Assembly (NCBI GenBank): GCA_946183915.1 | Contig: CAMHDJ010000009.1 | Span: 1-64,000, forward strand | Direction: 5' to 3' | DNA: 64,000 nt | From: an uncultured Bacteroidales bacterium | GTDB lineage: Bacteria; Bacteroidota; Bacteroidia; Bacteroidales; P3 | Part shown: positions 52,656 through 61,219 of the stretch, piece by piece | How the letters are laid out: every line of letters starts with the position of its first letter | Numbering within the stretch: position 1 is the stretch's first letter | The notes under the pieces: model-generated | Databases searched by the model: none | The model's input: the letters and a program-made list of their open reading frames with translations, nothing else | Told to the model about the DNA's origin: nothing | Translations under genes and position numbers: made by a program

Positions 52656-53201
52656 TTAATCTTCTAATTTGTTTGCAAAGAAAGTGAAGTTGACCTTGCC
52701 GTAGGCGCGATGCTGCCAGAAGTGGGGGTGCTCTTCGAAGGAGTACTCGCGCGGATGCTCGAGGACGAAGATGCCATCGTCGGTGAGCACACCGGCGCCA
52801 AAGACCAGGTCGGGCAGCGACGCGAGCGACTCGAGGGCGTAGGGCGGATCGGCGAAGACGATGTCGAAGCGGCGGTTGGCCCGCTTCAGGAGGTCGAAGA
52901 CGTCGGCCCTGACCACGTGCAGGTTGCGCACACCGAGCTGCACGGAGCACTGCTTGATGTAGTCGGTGCACTGGGCGTTGATATCGATGGCGGTCACTTC
53001 GCGGGCGCCGCGCGACACAAACTCGAGCGACACGGCACCGGTACCGGCAAAGAGGTCCATCACTGAGCACTCGTCGAAGTCGACATAGTTGTTCAGTATG
53101 TTGAAGAGGCTCTCGCGCGCCATGTCGGTGGTGGGGCGCACGGGCAGGTTTTGCGGTGGGTTGAGGCGACGGCCTCGGAGGGTTCCGGCGATGATTCGCA
53201 T
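52656..53201 (-). CDS. rsmD: 16S rRNA (guanine966-N2)-methyltransferase
   Basis: The 181-residue enzyme has the SAM-binding motif [20 protein letters not shown] and the catalytic DPPY in [12 protein letters not shown]. The N-terminus [16 protein letters not shown] and [16 protein letters not shown] are characteristic. It methylates G966 of 16S rRNA. It follows the DUF3822 gene by 6 bases, a pairing conserved in Bacteroidota. Confidence 0.95.
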   Translation of the reverse strand: MRIIAGTLRGRRLNPPQNLPVRPTTDMARESLFNILNNYVDFDECSVMDLFAGTGAVSLEFVSRGAREVTAIDINAQCTDYIKQCSVQLGVRNLHVVRADVFDLLKRANRRFDIVFADPPYALESLASLPDLVFGAGVLTDDGIFVLEHPREYSFEEHPHFWQHRAYGKVNFTFFANKLED

Positions 53202-53207
53202 GGCGAT

Positions 53208-54020
53208 CTAGATGAGTAGCAGGGCGTAACGGTAGACCGGCAAGGTGCGGAAAGCGGGGTCCTGGCGGCAGTCGGCGGTGCCGGCAAAGAGGTTGGCGTG
53301 GGGGAAGTAGGGCCTGAGGGCCGCGAAGCGCTCGCGGTCGACGTCGCCGCAGAGGAGCAGCTCGGTCGTGGGGTCCTCGAGGGCGTAGGAGCGCATGACC
53401 TCGACCACGTGGTAGACGGCCTCGTCCTCGCTGGCGAAGCGGAGGGTGTTGCCGAAGAGGTAGCGCCCGTCGCGGAAGGCAGCCACATCCACGAGGCCCT
53501 TACGCCAGTGGGTCAGCAGCAAGGGGTGGTTCTGGCTGCGGGGGGCGAGGAGGGCCATCTTGGCGTGCTGGTGCATGACGGCGACGCCGGGCATAGCCAC
53601 CTTGAAGGCGGTGACGACCTGCTCATTGGCGGCAAAGACGGCCGTCGAGGCAAGGGTGCGGCTGTGGCAGGTGAGCACGCCGTCGGGGGTGCTGCCCGCC
53701 AGGCGCAGGTAGGTCCGGTTGGCGAGCGAGGAGTAGAGCTCGTCGGGCACCCAGACGCTCTCGTCGCTGAGCACGATGAGCTCCATGGAGGCGTAGCCCA
53801 GGGGCCGGATGCCGGCGGCGGCGAAGAAGGCCTTGACGTCGGCCATGACGGTGGTCATCGTCGGCGCGTGGCGCCCCTCGGCCTCGCCGAAGGAGAGCAG
53901 GGCTCCGCTGGAGGCCACCTCGGCAAAAGAAAATCCATCGGCCCGAAGGCAAATGGATAGTCTTTTCTCGCGCGGTGCCAGCTCGCCTGCCGTGGTTATC
54001 AGACTCTTGCTGGTGTACAT
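53208..54020 (-). CDS. DUF3822 family protein
   Basis: The 270-residue protein has the ASKHA-like (actin/hsp70-type) layout typical of DUF3822: RLSICLRADGFSFAEVASSG near the N-terminus, ELIVLSDESVWVPDELYSSL, and a second half with VYHVVEVMRSYALEDPTTEL. It is conserved upstream of rsmD across the phylum. The function is not known. It is the second gene of the minus-strand unit beginning at 54730. Confidence 0.85.
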   Translation of the reverse strand: MYTSKSLITTAGELAPREKRLSICLRADGFSFAEVASSGALLSFGEAEGRHAPTMTTVMADVKAFFAAAGIRPLGYASMELIVLSDESVWVPDELYSSLANRTYLRLAGSTPDGVLTCHSRTLASTAVFAANEQVVTAFKVAMPGVAVMHQHAKMALLAPRSQNHPLLLTHWRKGLVDVAAFRDGRYLFGNTLRFASEDEAVYHVVEVMRSYALEDPTTELLLCGDVDRERFAALRPYFPHANLFAGTADCRQDPAFRTLPVYRYALLLI

Positions 54021-54031
54021 CGCGCAGGGTT

Positions 54032-54730
54032 TTATTCGAAGTTACCGTCGGTGACGGCCTGGGTCATGTCGCCCACTTTCCAGCCGGCGTAGCGGCCCTT
54101 GACCTCATGGATGCTGGCGATGCGGTTGACGACCAGCTGGTGGTCCATGTCGCTCAGCAGCACCTCGAGGGGCACCTTGCACTCGAAGACGGGCACCAGG
54201 AGGCCGCTCTTCTCGAGCACGCCGCTCTTGAGCTCAAACTCGTTCTTCTCGCCCTTGGGATAGGGGACGTAGCGCAGGTTGAGGATCTCCTCGTCGGTCA
54301 GCTGGCGCTTGTGGCCGGTGGCGTCGACGATGGGCAGCTTGCCGTCCTCGCGCAACTTGGCGATGGGGTTGACAAAGATCTCGACGCGCGAGATGTAGCC
54401 CTTCTTGACAGCCTCGAGCTCAGGCACTTCGTTGATGTCGACGTCGGCGGGGATCACGCTGTAGTTGATCACCTTGCTGACCACGCGCATGCTGTCTTCG
54501 TTCATCAGACGGCCAAACAGCGTGTCGAAACTGCCGCAGTAGGTGCCGTAGGTGAGCTTGTAGGCGTCCTCGAGCGTGCGGATGGATTTGAGTTTCTCGG
54601 CGCAGGCGTCGCGACGTTTGGTGTACTCGTTGTCGAAACGCATGGGCTTCTGGATGCTGTTGTAGAGCATGTAGGCCAGGGCGACGATGGCCACACCCAG
54701 CACAATCTGAATGATAGTTTTACCTTTCAT
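54032..54730 (-). CDS. Single-span membrane protein of unknown function
   Basis: The 232-residue protein has one N-terminal helix (IQIVLGVAIVALAYMLYNSI). A large periplasmic domain begins with a helical segment (DACAEKLKSIRTLEDAYKLT, then YGTYCGSFDTLF) that resembles pseudopilin-like N-terminal helices, followed by beta-rich sequence. I know similar proteins only as conserved Bacteroidota hypotheticals. It has a good promoter and heads the DUF3822-rsmD-purC-CYTH unit. Confidence 0.7.
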   Translation of the reverse strand: MKGKTIIQIVLGVAIVALAYMLYNSIQKPMRFDNEYTKRRDACAEKLKSIRTLEDAYKLTYGTYCGSFDTLFGRLMNEDSMRVVSKVINYSVIPADVDINEVPELEAVKKGYISRVEIFVNPIAKLREDGKLPIVDATGHKRQLTDEEILNLRYVPYPKGEKNEFELKSGVLEKSGLLVPVFECKVPLEVLLSDMDHQLVVNRIASIHEVKGRYAGWKVGDMTQAVTDGNFE

Positions 54731-54826
54731 CTGTATTTTAATTTTTCAGTTTATTCTTTCTACACTACTGATCCACAAGTCGCTGCACCCATTCGGACCG
54801 GACGGGCGACGGTTGCGAATCGGATG

Positions 54827-54857
54827 CAAAGATACGAAAATATTTTCAATCGGCAAA
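54827..54857 (-). promoter_or_regulatory. Promoter for the 54730 to 51240 operon
   Basis: Minus-strand TATCTTTG (54827-54834) with TTTG (54854-54857) 19 nt upstream. The leader is about 90 nt. Confidence 0.7.
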
Positions 54858-54938
54858 AAAAGAATGCCATTTTCGGATGCGGCGGCAGCGATTGAGATTT
54901 TTTAACATTTCCTACCGCCCTGATCTTCGAGTCTCTAA

Positions 54939-54993
54939 GGGGCTGACTCCCTACCTTCTACCTGATGGCTCCCTGATGACTCCCTGATGACTC
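54939..54993 (+). repeat. 11-bp tandem repeats, five units
   Basis: GGGGCTGACTC (54939), CCTACCTTCTA (54950), CCTGATGGCTC (54961), CCTGATGACTC (54972) and CCTGATGACTC (54983), in exact 11-bp phase and directly before the core module. Confidence 0.85.
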
Positions 54994-54995
54994 TC

Positions 54996-55132
54996 TTAAA
55001 ACCAGGGTGAAATCCTTGCCCTGTCAGCGTTTTGCGAGTTTTCCAGCATGGTTTGCACACTTCCGGAAGGCTAGAGGTCTCGTTCTGAAATAGTTAAATG
55101 TGCAAATTAGATCGTGCACGATCTAATTTTTT
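54996..55132 (+). repeat. Conserved core module C, candidate structured RNA (copy 3)
   Basis: As at 35976, but the stem reads CAGGGTGA/TTGCCCTG (55003-55010 with 55016-55023). Both differences (C to T, A to G) keep pairing as U-G and G-U in RNA on this strand but would be C-A mismatches on the other strand. It ends in TTAGATCGTGCACGATCTAA (55107-55126) and six T. Confidence 0.7.
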
Positions 55133-55157
55133 AACCTAATTTTACTTAAATTAATTA

Positions 55158-55309
55158 TAACGGCGAATGACTCGAATTTAACGAAGCTACGCAGGTCAAT
55201 TTTAAGCTAATTACTCGAATGGCCTGCGCAAGCATTCGAGTAATTCGCACAACAAACTGATAATATGGCAGCCTGCGTAGCTTCGAGTTCTTCGAGTAAT
55301 TCGCCGTTA
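55158..55309. repeat. Long inverted-repeat element (module D)
   Basis: Arms TAACGGCGAATGACTCGAA (55158-55176) and TTCGAGTAATTCGCCGTTA (55291-55309) enclose AAGCTACGCAGG/CCTGCGTAGCTT. The central 12-bp stem (55210-55221 with 55233-55244) has loop GCCTGCGCAAG. Nine of eleven loop bases match the 12185-12227 hairpin. Confidence 0.85.
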
Positions 55310-55325
55310 GTTTGTCCGATCTCCG

Positions 55326-56858
55326 CTAGTCCTGCTCGCGGTGGTGGAGGTGGATGTGGAGGTCGGGGTAGCGGTTGGCGAGGCGGCGGGCGAGCTGCTC
55401 GGCACAGTAGACGGAGCGGTGCTGACCGCCGGTGCAGCCGAAGGCGACCTGGAGGTGGGTGAAACGTCGCTCGAGGTATTTGTCGACGCTCTGTGTCACG
55501 AGGGCCTCGCAGTGGTCGAGGAAGCGGGCGACGGCTTCTTCGCGCTCGAGGAACTGGATGACGGGGCGGTCCTTGCCGGTGTAGACTTTGTACTCGGCGT
55601 AGCGGCCGGGGTTGGGGAGCGCGCGGCAGTCGAAGAGGAAGCCGCCGCCGTTGCCGCTGTCGTCGTGCGGCAGGCCTTGCTTGTAGCTGAAGCTGAGGAT
55701 TTCGAGGGTGAGCGAGGTAAGTGGAGAGTGGAGAGTGGAGAGTGGAGATTGGGCTGACGCAGGTCTGTTTTCTTCACTTTCATCTTTCAGCTGTCCACTT
55801 TCCACTTTGAGCTTTCCGGTTTCGACGAGTCGCTGCAGTTCGGGGAGGGGTATGGGGAGCGGGTGCTCCTGGAGGAGGTGGTGGAGATTGGAGAGGGCGA
55901 GGGGTATGCTCTGGATGAAGTAGTCCTTGCGTTCGAAGAGGCCACGGTAGCCGTAGGCGCCGAGGGTTTGGAGGATGCGGACAAGGAGGTAGGCCCAGAA
56001 GTGGTCGAGCCACTGGCGGCGCTCGTCGCCGCGGATGCCGCGGAGGTCGAGGTAATGGCCGAGGAGGTCGAGTCGTATGGCTTCGGGGAGGTCGCTCTTG
56101 GCGCTGTAGAGGAGGGAGGCGACGTCGTACTGTGCGGCGCCGCGCCGTCCGCCCTGGTAGTCGATGTAGTAGAGAGTGGGTAGTGGGTAGTGGGTAGTGG
56201 GTAGCGCTTGTGCTCGTGTGCTATCCACTCCCCACTCCCCACTACCCACTACCATGATGTTGCGGGGGTTGAAGTCGCGGTAGAGGAAGTAGCGGCAGTC
56301 GGCGGAGAGGAGGTAGTCGGCGAGACGGTGGAAGTCCTGCTCGAGGCGGTCTTCGTCGAAGTCGGCGTGGCAGAGTTTGAGGTAGAGGTACTTGAAGTAG
56401 TTGAGGTCCCAGAGAATGGCGGTCTTGTCGAAGGCGGGTCGAGGGTAGGCGACGGAGTAGTCGAGGTCGATGCCTGCGAGCTGGAACTGGGCGAGGTCAG
56501 CGAGGACATGCCGGTAGAGGTCGAGCATGTCGGCGTCGAATCCGCGGCCCTGCCGGCGCTTGTCGAGGAGGAGGCCGTAGAGGGACTGGTCGCCGAGGTC
56601 CTGCTGGAGATAGTGGCAGCGGTCGGGAGCGACGGCGAGGAGTTCGGGCACGGGGAGCCCGCGGTCGCGGAAGTGGCGGGTATAGGCGAAGAAGGCCTCG
56701 TTCTCGCGCGGGTCGGGTGCTACGGTACCGATGCAAGCGCGGGAGGCGCCTGCGAGGCGGTAGTAGCGGCGGCTGGAGGCCGAGGAGGCGCCGATGGCGA
56801 GGCAGGAGGTGCAGGGCTCGCCGGCCCACTGGGCGAAGAGTTGTTGCAGGACAGTCAT
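55326..56858 (-). CDS. Aminoglycoside phosphotransferase-like kinase fused to RapZ C-terminal domain
   Basis: The protein has 510 residues. The N-terminal part is an APH/choline-kinase-like domain with catalytic loop YRDFNPRNIMV (Asp195, Asn200) and metal-binding YIDYQGG (231-237). The C-terminal part (about 384-510) is the RapZ C-terminal domain (GFLFDCRALPNPGRYAEYK, VAFGCTGGQHRSVYCAEQLA). In enterobacteria RapZ senses cell-wall precursor; the ligand here is unknown. Two in-frame GTGGGTA/GTGGAGA repeat insertions encode residues about 204-228, inside the kinase fold, and about 347-381, the linker. ATG directly abuts the bactofilin stop. Phosphosugar or cell-wall precursor signalling is inferred. 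Confidence 0.85.
   Translation of the reverse strand: MTVLQQLFAQWAGEPCTSCLAIGASSASSRRYYRLAGASRACIGTVAPDPRENEAFFAYTRHFRDRGLPVPELLAVAPDRCHYLQQDLGDQSLYGLLLDKRRQGRGFDADMLDLYRHVLADLAQFQLAGIDLDYSVAYPRPAFDKTAILWDLNYFKYLYLKLCHADFDEDRLEQDFHRLADYLLSADCRYFLYRDFNPRNIMVVGSGEWGVDSTRAQALPTTHYPLPTLYYIDYQGGRRGAAQYDVASLLYSAKSDLPEAIRLDLLGHYLDLRGIRGDERRQWLDHFWAYLLVRILQTLGAYGYRGLFERKDYFIQSIPLALSNLHHLLQEHPLPIPLPELQRLVETGKLKVESGQLKDESEENRPASAQSPLSTLHSPLTSLTLEILSFSYKQGLPHDDSGNGGGFLFDCRALPNPGRYAEYKVYTGKDRPVIQFLEREEAVARFLDHCEALVTQSVDKYLERRFTHLQVAFGCTGGQHRSVYCAEQLARRLANRYPDLHIHLHHREQD
55720..55817. repeat. In-frame GTGGAGA/CCACTTTCC repeat in the kinase-RapZ linker
   Basis: Four GTGGAGA units (55721-55748), a spacer and GTCCACTTTCCACTTTGAGC units (55790-55813) form a tandem-inverted element read through in frame as residues about 347-381. 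Confidence 0.8.
56172..56253. repeat. In-frame GTGGGTA hairpin inside the kinase domain
   Basis: Four AGTGGGT units (56175-56203) and complementary CCACTCCCCACTACCCACTA units (56225-56252) surround a short loop. The element encodes residues about 202-229, between the catalytic loop and the metal-binding Asp motif. Confidence 0.85.
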
Positions 56859-57263
56859 TTATTCGCTGGCGGCTTCATCCTGCGCCTCGGCGGCGGCCTG
56901 CTCTTCGCGCTGGGCGCGGACCTCGTCGATCATGCGGCACTTGCCGCTGAAGGTGGCACCGGGCTCGATAGAGAGCTTGTTGATGAGGATGTCGCCACGG
57001 ACGCGGGCGGTGGAGTGGAGCGAAAGGAGCTCTTTGACGGAGAGGTTGCCGTTGACGGTGCCGATGATGTTGGCGTTCTGGCAGAGGACGTTGCCCTGGA
57101 CGACACCGCTATCGCCGACGACGAGTTTGCCGTTGAGCTGGATGTTGCCCTCGAGTTTGCCGTCGAGACGGAAGTCGCCGGTGGCGACGACGTCACCTTT
57201 GATGACGGTGCCGTCGGTGATGATGTTGATGGGTGCGTTTTCGGTTTCCATTGTTTTTGCCAT
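56859..57263 (-). CDS. Bactofilin-family cytoskeletal protein
   Basis: The 134-residue protein has the right-handed beta-helix of bactofilins: INIITDGTVIKGDVVATGDF, RLDGKLEGNIQLNGKLVVGD, SGVVQGNVLCQNANIIGTVN, ARVRGDILINKLSIEPGATF. An acidic Ala/Glu tail follows. Bactofilins polymerise without nucleotide and scaffold envelope-modifying enzymes. It lies between the PorW-like gene and the kinase-RapZ fusion, which suggests a cell-envelope role for the unit. Confidence 0.93.
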   Translation of the reverse strand: MAKTMETENAPINIITDGTVIKGDVVATGDFRLDGKLEGNIQLNGKLVVGDSGVVQGNVLCQNANIIGTVNGNLSVKELLSLHSTARVRGDILINKLSIEPGATFSGKCRMIDEVRAQREEQAAAEAQDEAASE

Positions 57264-57315
57264 GATTTGTGTGTTTTGTTTTATGTTTATTCTTTATGAT
57301 TCGGGTGTATATGGA

Positions 57316-60114
57316 TTAGGGGTTGCGGGGCTCTTTGAGGTAGTAGCGGCGGAAGAAGGCGGCGTAGGCGTCGGGGTCTTTGCGGTTGTAGAAGGTGGCG
57401 TAGTTGGGCGAGGAGAGGGCGAAGAGGCGGTAGTCGGACTCGGGGTACTGGCGGAGGGGGCTGTCGTCCTGGGCGAGGTGGCGGTAGTAGCTCATGGCGT
57501 CGTCTTCGTTCTTGAATTTGTGGATGGTGATGAGCTGTGAGGTGTCGGTGAAGAGGATGGCGTTGACCTTGTAGCCGGCGTTGGAGTAGTACTGGGAGTT
57601 GAAGTTGGCGAGGCGGTACTGGAGTTCGGTGGCTTTGATGCGGCGGTCGTCGATGAGGAGGACGATGTAGTAGCTCTGTCCGGGGCGGTAGCGGTAGACG
57701 AGGGCGGCTGGGGGCAGGGGCTCCTCGGCGGACGGAGCGGTGTCGACGGTCGGGACGGGCTGGCTGACGGTGGGGGTGGCCGAGGGGCTGACGGTGTCGG
57801 CGGGCAGGGCTGCGAGCTCGGTGGTGTCGGACTGGAGGAGCTCGAGCTGGGCCATAGCGAGGGGGACGATGCTGTCGGTGCGGGGTGTGAGGCGGACGAT
57901 GTCGCGGAACTGGGCGATAGCGTCGGAGCGGCGTCCGAGGGCAGCGTAGGCGAGGCCGCGCCAGTAGTGGAACTTGGACAGGAGAGCGTGGCCGGGGTAG
58001 AGGAGGTCGGCCTGGTCGGCGAGGGAGACGACGGTGGGGTAGCGATGACGGTGGTAGTGGGCGTAGAGTTCCTCGTAAGCTTGCTCGACGATGCCGTCGC
58101 GGCGGAGGAGTTCCTTGTAGTATTCGTTGTCGCGGATGAGGTTGGCGAAGTCGCTGTCGGGGAAGCCCATGAGGACCATGTCGCGGTAGTAGTTGGCCTG
58201 TGGGGTGTTGCCCTGGCGGTCGTAGATGCGGTAGAGCATGTAGAAGGTTTGGACGATGTGGTCGTAGCCGGTGTAGTCGTTGGCGAGGCGCTGGTAGCAC
58301 TCGAGGGCGCGGGGTGTGTTTTGGACGCCGTCGTAGAAGATGTAGCCGGCGTTGAGGAGGCTGATGGCGGTGAGGGAGTCGATGGAGTCGAGCTGCTGGG
58401 GGGTGGTGGGGAGTTCTTTGAGGTAGTAGGCGGGCGAATGGGGGTCGTCGGGGTTGCCGGCCGGCGGCTGGGCGGCGGAGCGTGCGGCCAGGGTGTCGGC
58501 GCCGAGGGTGTCGGTATCGGTATCGACGGTGGAGGTGTCCATATTGTCGGCGAAGAAGTCGAAAGAGGGTTTGTTGCTGAAGCACCAGTTGTCCTCGAGG
58601 AGGCGAGCGCCCCAACGCTGGCGGAAGGATTCCTTGCCTTTCTGGACGGTGTTCTGGTTGTAGAAGTACCAGTCGCCGACGAGGGTGTTCTGCTGGGCGC
58701 GGTCGTCGGCCGCGAGCTCATCGAGGAGGGCTTGCTGACGGGCGCGCTCTTCCTGTGCCCGGAGGGTGTCGATCTTGGCCTTGATCAGCGCGTTGCGCTC
58801 GGCCTCGGGGAGGGCGACGACGGCGAGGAGGCTGTCGCAGCGCTCGTAGACGCGGGTGTAAGAGCAGAGTTCGGTGAGCATGTCGGCGCGGCGCTTGATG
58901 GCGGTGTAGCCGGGGTAGTCGCGAGTGATGCACTGCATGGCGGTGTCGTAGTAGAGCTGGGCCTGGTCGTAGTTCTCGTAGGTGTCGTAGTAGACCTCGG
59001 CCAGGCGGAGGGAGGACTTGGCCTTTTGGGCGCAGTTGGAGGAGGCGAGGGCGACGCTGCGGCGGAGGTTGTCGCAGGCTTTCTGGGCATCCTTGACGCC
59101 GAGGTACATTTCGCCCATGGCGTAGTAGATCTGGTCGCGGTACTCGAGGTTCTTCTTGTCGCGAAGCATGGCGTCGAGCTGCTGCTCGAGACGCTGGATG
59201 TCGCTGTGCTCGAGGTCGGCGCAGGAGGCCTCGCCGAGGCGGGCGTTGAACTCCATGACGTAGGCCGGGGAGTAGGAGAGCACCTTGCGGTAGTACTTGG
59301 CGGCGACGGCACGACGGTCGAGCTTTTGGTAGATCTGCGCCATGAGGAAGTTGAGGCGGGCCTTGGTGTCGTTGTCGCGTGTGCTTTCGAGCGTGAGGTG
59401 GATGTATTCAACGGCCTTCTTGAACTTGCCTTGGGGGACGGTGGCTTCCACCATGGCGAGGAAGAGCTTGTCGCACTGGCTCTTGGTGAAGTTGCCCTTG
59501 TCGAGCTGTTGCACGAGCAGGTCGAGGGTGGCCTCGGCTTCGGCGTATCGTTTCTCCTGGGTCATGCAACGGGCCAGAAGGACGGCGCCCTCGTCGCCGG
59601 CATGGGTGCCGCGGAACTGGCTGATGAGGATGTTGCAGGTGTTGGCGGTGGAGACGTAGTCGTGCTTGTAGAAGGTGGCGTAGGCGGTCAGCAGGTAGCA
59701 CTCCTTGATGTAGGGGACATGCTCTTCGCCACCGACGAAGATACTGTGCTTCTTGATGCCTTTGACGCCTTTTTCGATGGCGCGGTCCAACTCGGGATAG
59801 ATGGCACGGACGGCCTCGTCGGTACCAATGATGTCGGGGGGGAGAAAGACGGTGTAGTCGTCGGCCGGCTCGTGGCGCAGCTTCTGCAGGCCAGCCTTGA
59901 GGCTCTCGTTGCCATTCCACCAGACGTTATAGTGGCAGGTGGTGTTATGGAATTGTATGTTGGTCCACTTGGCCTTCTCGGTGGAACAGGCGCCGAGCAG
60001 GAATAGCGACAACATGGACAACAGAGACAAGCGGGAAAGTGCTACATGCACTCTCTCTATCCGGCGCATGTTGCGCTGGAACAGTTGTCGTTGTTGTCTA
60101 TGTTGTCGTTCCAT
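57316..60114 (-). CDS. porW: PorW/SprE-like tetratricopeptide lipoprotein of the type IX secretion system
   Basis: The protein has 932 residues from ATG 60114; ATG 60069 is an alternative that gives a shorter lipoprotein signal. The lipobox is LLGACS, about 28 residues after the second start. The conserved N-terminal motif NTTCHYNVWWNGNESLKAGL and many TPR-like helical pairs (AVLLARCMTQEKRYAEAEAT, YAMGEMYLGVKDAQKACDNL) match the family. The C-terminal domain contains YYIVLLIDDRRIKATELQYR. PorW/SprE is needed for T9SS function, which fits the five sorting-domain proteins here. It follows ychF by 4 bases. Confidence 0.85.
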   Translation of the reverse strand: MERQHRQQRQLFQRNMRRIERVHVALSRLSLLSMLSLFLLGACSTEKAKWTNIQFHNTTCHYNVWWNGNESLKAGLQKLRHEPADDYTVFLPPDIIGTDEAVRAIYPELDRAIEKGVKGIKKHSIFVGGEEHVPYIKECYLLTAYATFYKHDYVSTANTCNILISQFRGTHAGDEGAVLLARCMTQEKRYAEAEATLDLLVQQLDKGNFTKSQCDKLFLAMVEATVPQGKFKKAVEYIHLTLESTRDNDTKARLNFLMAQIYQKLDRRAVAAKYYRKVLSYSPAYVMEFNARLGEASCADLEHSDIQRLEQQLDAMLRDKKNLEYRDQIYYAMGEMYLGVKDAQKACDNLRRSVALASSNCAQKAKSSLRLAEVYYDTYENYDQAQLYYDTAMQCITRDYPGYTAIKRRADMLTELCSYTRVYERCDSLLAVVALPEAERNALIKAKIDTLRAQEERARQQALLDELAADDRAQQNTLVGDWYFYNQNTVQKGKESFRQRWGARLLEDNWCFSNKPSFDFFADNMDTSTVDTDTDTLGADTLAARSAAQPPAGNPDDPHSPAYYLKELPTTPQQLDSIDSLTAISLLNAGYIFYDGVQNTPRALECYQRLANDYTGYDHIVQTFYMLYRIYDRQGNTPQANYYRDMVLMGFPDSDFANLIRDNEYYKELLRRDGIVEQAYEELYAHYHRHRYPTVVSLADQADLLYPGHALLSKFHYWRGLAYAALGRRSDAIAQFRDIVRLTPRTDSIVPLAMAQLELLQSDTTELAALPADTVSPSATPTVSQPVPTVDTAPSAEEPLPPAALVYRYRPGQSYYIVLLIDDRRIKATELQYRLANFNSQYYSNAGYKVNAILFTDTSQLITIHKFKNEDDAMSYYRHLAQDDSPLRQYPESDYRLFALSSPNYATFYNRKDPDAYAAFFRRYYLKEPRNP

Positions 60115-60118
60115 TATT

Positions 60119-61219
60119 TTAGACGTTAAAGCGGAAGTGCATGATGTCGCCGTCCTGGACGACGTAATCCTTGCCTTCGACGGCGATCTTGCCGGCCTCG
60201 CGGCATTTAGCCTCGGAGCCCAGGGCGACATAGTCCTCGTACTTGATCACCTCGGCACGGATGAAGCCTCGCTCGAAGTCGGAGTGGATGATACCGGCGG
60301 TCTGGGGCGCTTTCATCCCACGCTTGAAAGTCCACGCACGACATTCTTTGGGTCCAGCGGTGAGGAACGTCTGGAGGCCGAGGAGGCGATAGGCTGCCTT
60401 GATGAGGCGGTTGACACCGCTTTCCTTAAGGCCGAGGTCTTCGAGGAACATCTGCTTCTCCTCGTAGGTTTCCAGTTCGGCGATGTCAGCCTCGATGCCC
60501 GCCCCAATGAGGAGCACCTCGGCATGCTCGTCCTTGACGGCTTCGCGGACAGCCTCAGAGTACTTGTTGCCGTTCACAACAGAGGCCTCGTCGACGTTAC
60601 AGACGTAGATGACCGGTTTGGTGGTGAGGAGCATGAGGTCGCGCGCCACTTCAGCCTGTCCCTCGTCGAGAGGAACGGTACGGGCACTGCGTCCCTCGAG
60701 TAAAGCAGCCTTATAGAGGTCCATCACCTCCACTAGCTTGCGAGCTCGGGCGTCGCCACCAGCCTTACCTTTCTTGACCTCCTTGTCGTAGCGGTTTTCT
60801 ATAGTCTCCAGGTCTTTGAATTGCAGCTCGGTATCAATAGTAAGTTTATCTCGTACAGGGTCAACAGTACCGTCGACATGGGTAATGTTATCGTCCTCAA
60901 AGCAGCGCAACACGTGGATGATTGCGTCGCAATTGCGTATATCTGCCAAGAATTTGTTGCCAAGGCCCTCTCCTTTCGATGCTCCCCTGACAAGACCCGC
61001 GATGTCGACAATCTCGACCGTAGCTGGGACCACAGAGGCCGGTCGCTCGATTTCAACCAGTTTGGCTAGACGCTCGTCAGGGACTGTGATAACACCCACA
61101 TTGGGTTCGATGGTGCAGAATGGGAAGTTGGCTGCCTGAGCCTTGGCGTTGGAGAGGCAGTTGAAAAGCGTGGACTTGCCGACATTGGGCAGTCCGACGA
61201 TACCACATTGGAGGCTCAT
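60119..61219 (-). CDS. ychF: YchF/OLA1-type P-loop ATPase
   Basis: The 366-residue Obg-family protein has the P-loop GLPNVGKSTLFN, the switch region DIAGLVRGASKGEGLGNKFL, and CNVDEAS in place of the NKxD guanine-specificity motif, typical for the ATP-preferring YchF. The C-terminal TGS domain ends KDYVVQDGDIMHFRFNV. It binds ribosomes and affects stress and translation. ATG overlaps the GT2 stop by 4 bases. Confidence 0.96.
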   Translation of the reverse strand: MSLQCGIVGLPNVGKSTLFNCLSNAKAQAANFPFCTIEPNVGVITVPDERLAKLVEIERPASVVPATVEIVDIAGLVRGASKGEGLGNKFLADIRNCDAIIHVLRCFEDDNITHVDGTVDPVRDKLTIDTELQFKDLETIENRYDKEVKKGKAGGDARARKLVEVMDLYKAALLEGRSARTVPLDEGQAEVARDLMLLTTKPVIYVCNVDEASVVNGNKYSEAVREAVKDEHAEVLLIGAGIEADIAELETYEEKQMFLEDLGLKESGVNRLIKAAYRLLGLQTFLTAGPKECRAWTFKRGMKAPQTAGIIHSDFERGFIRAEVIKYEDYVALGSEAKCREAGKIAVEGKDYVVQDGDIMHFRFNV

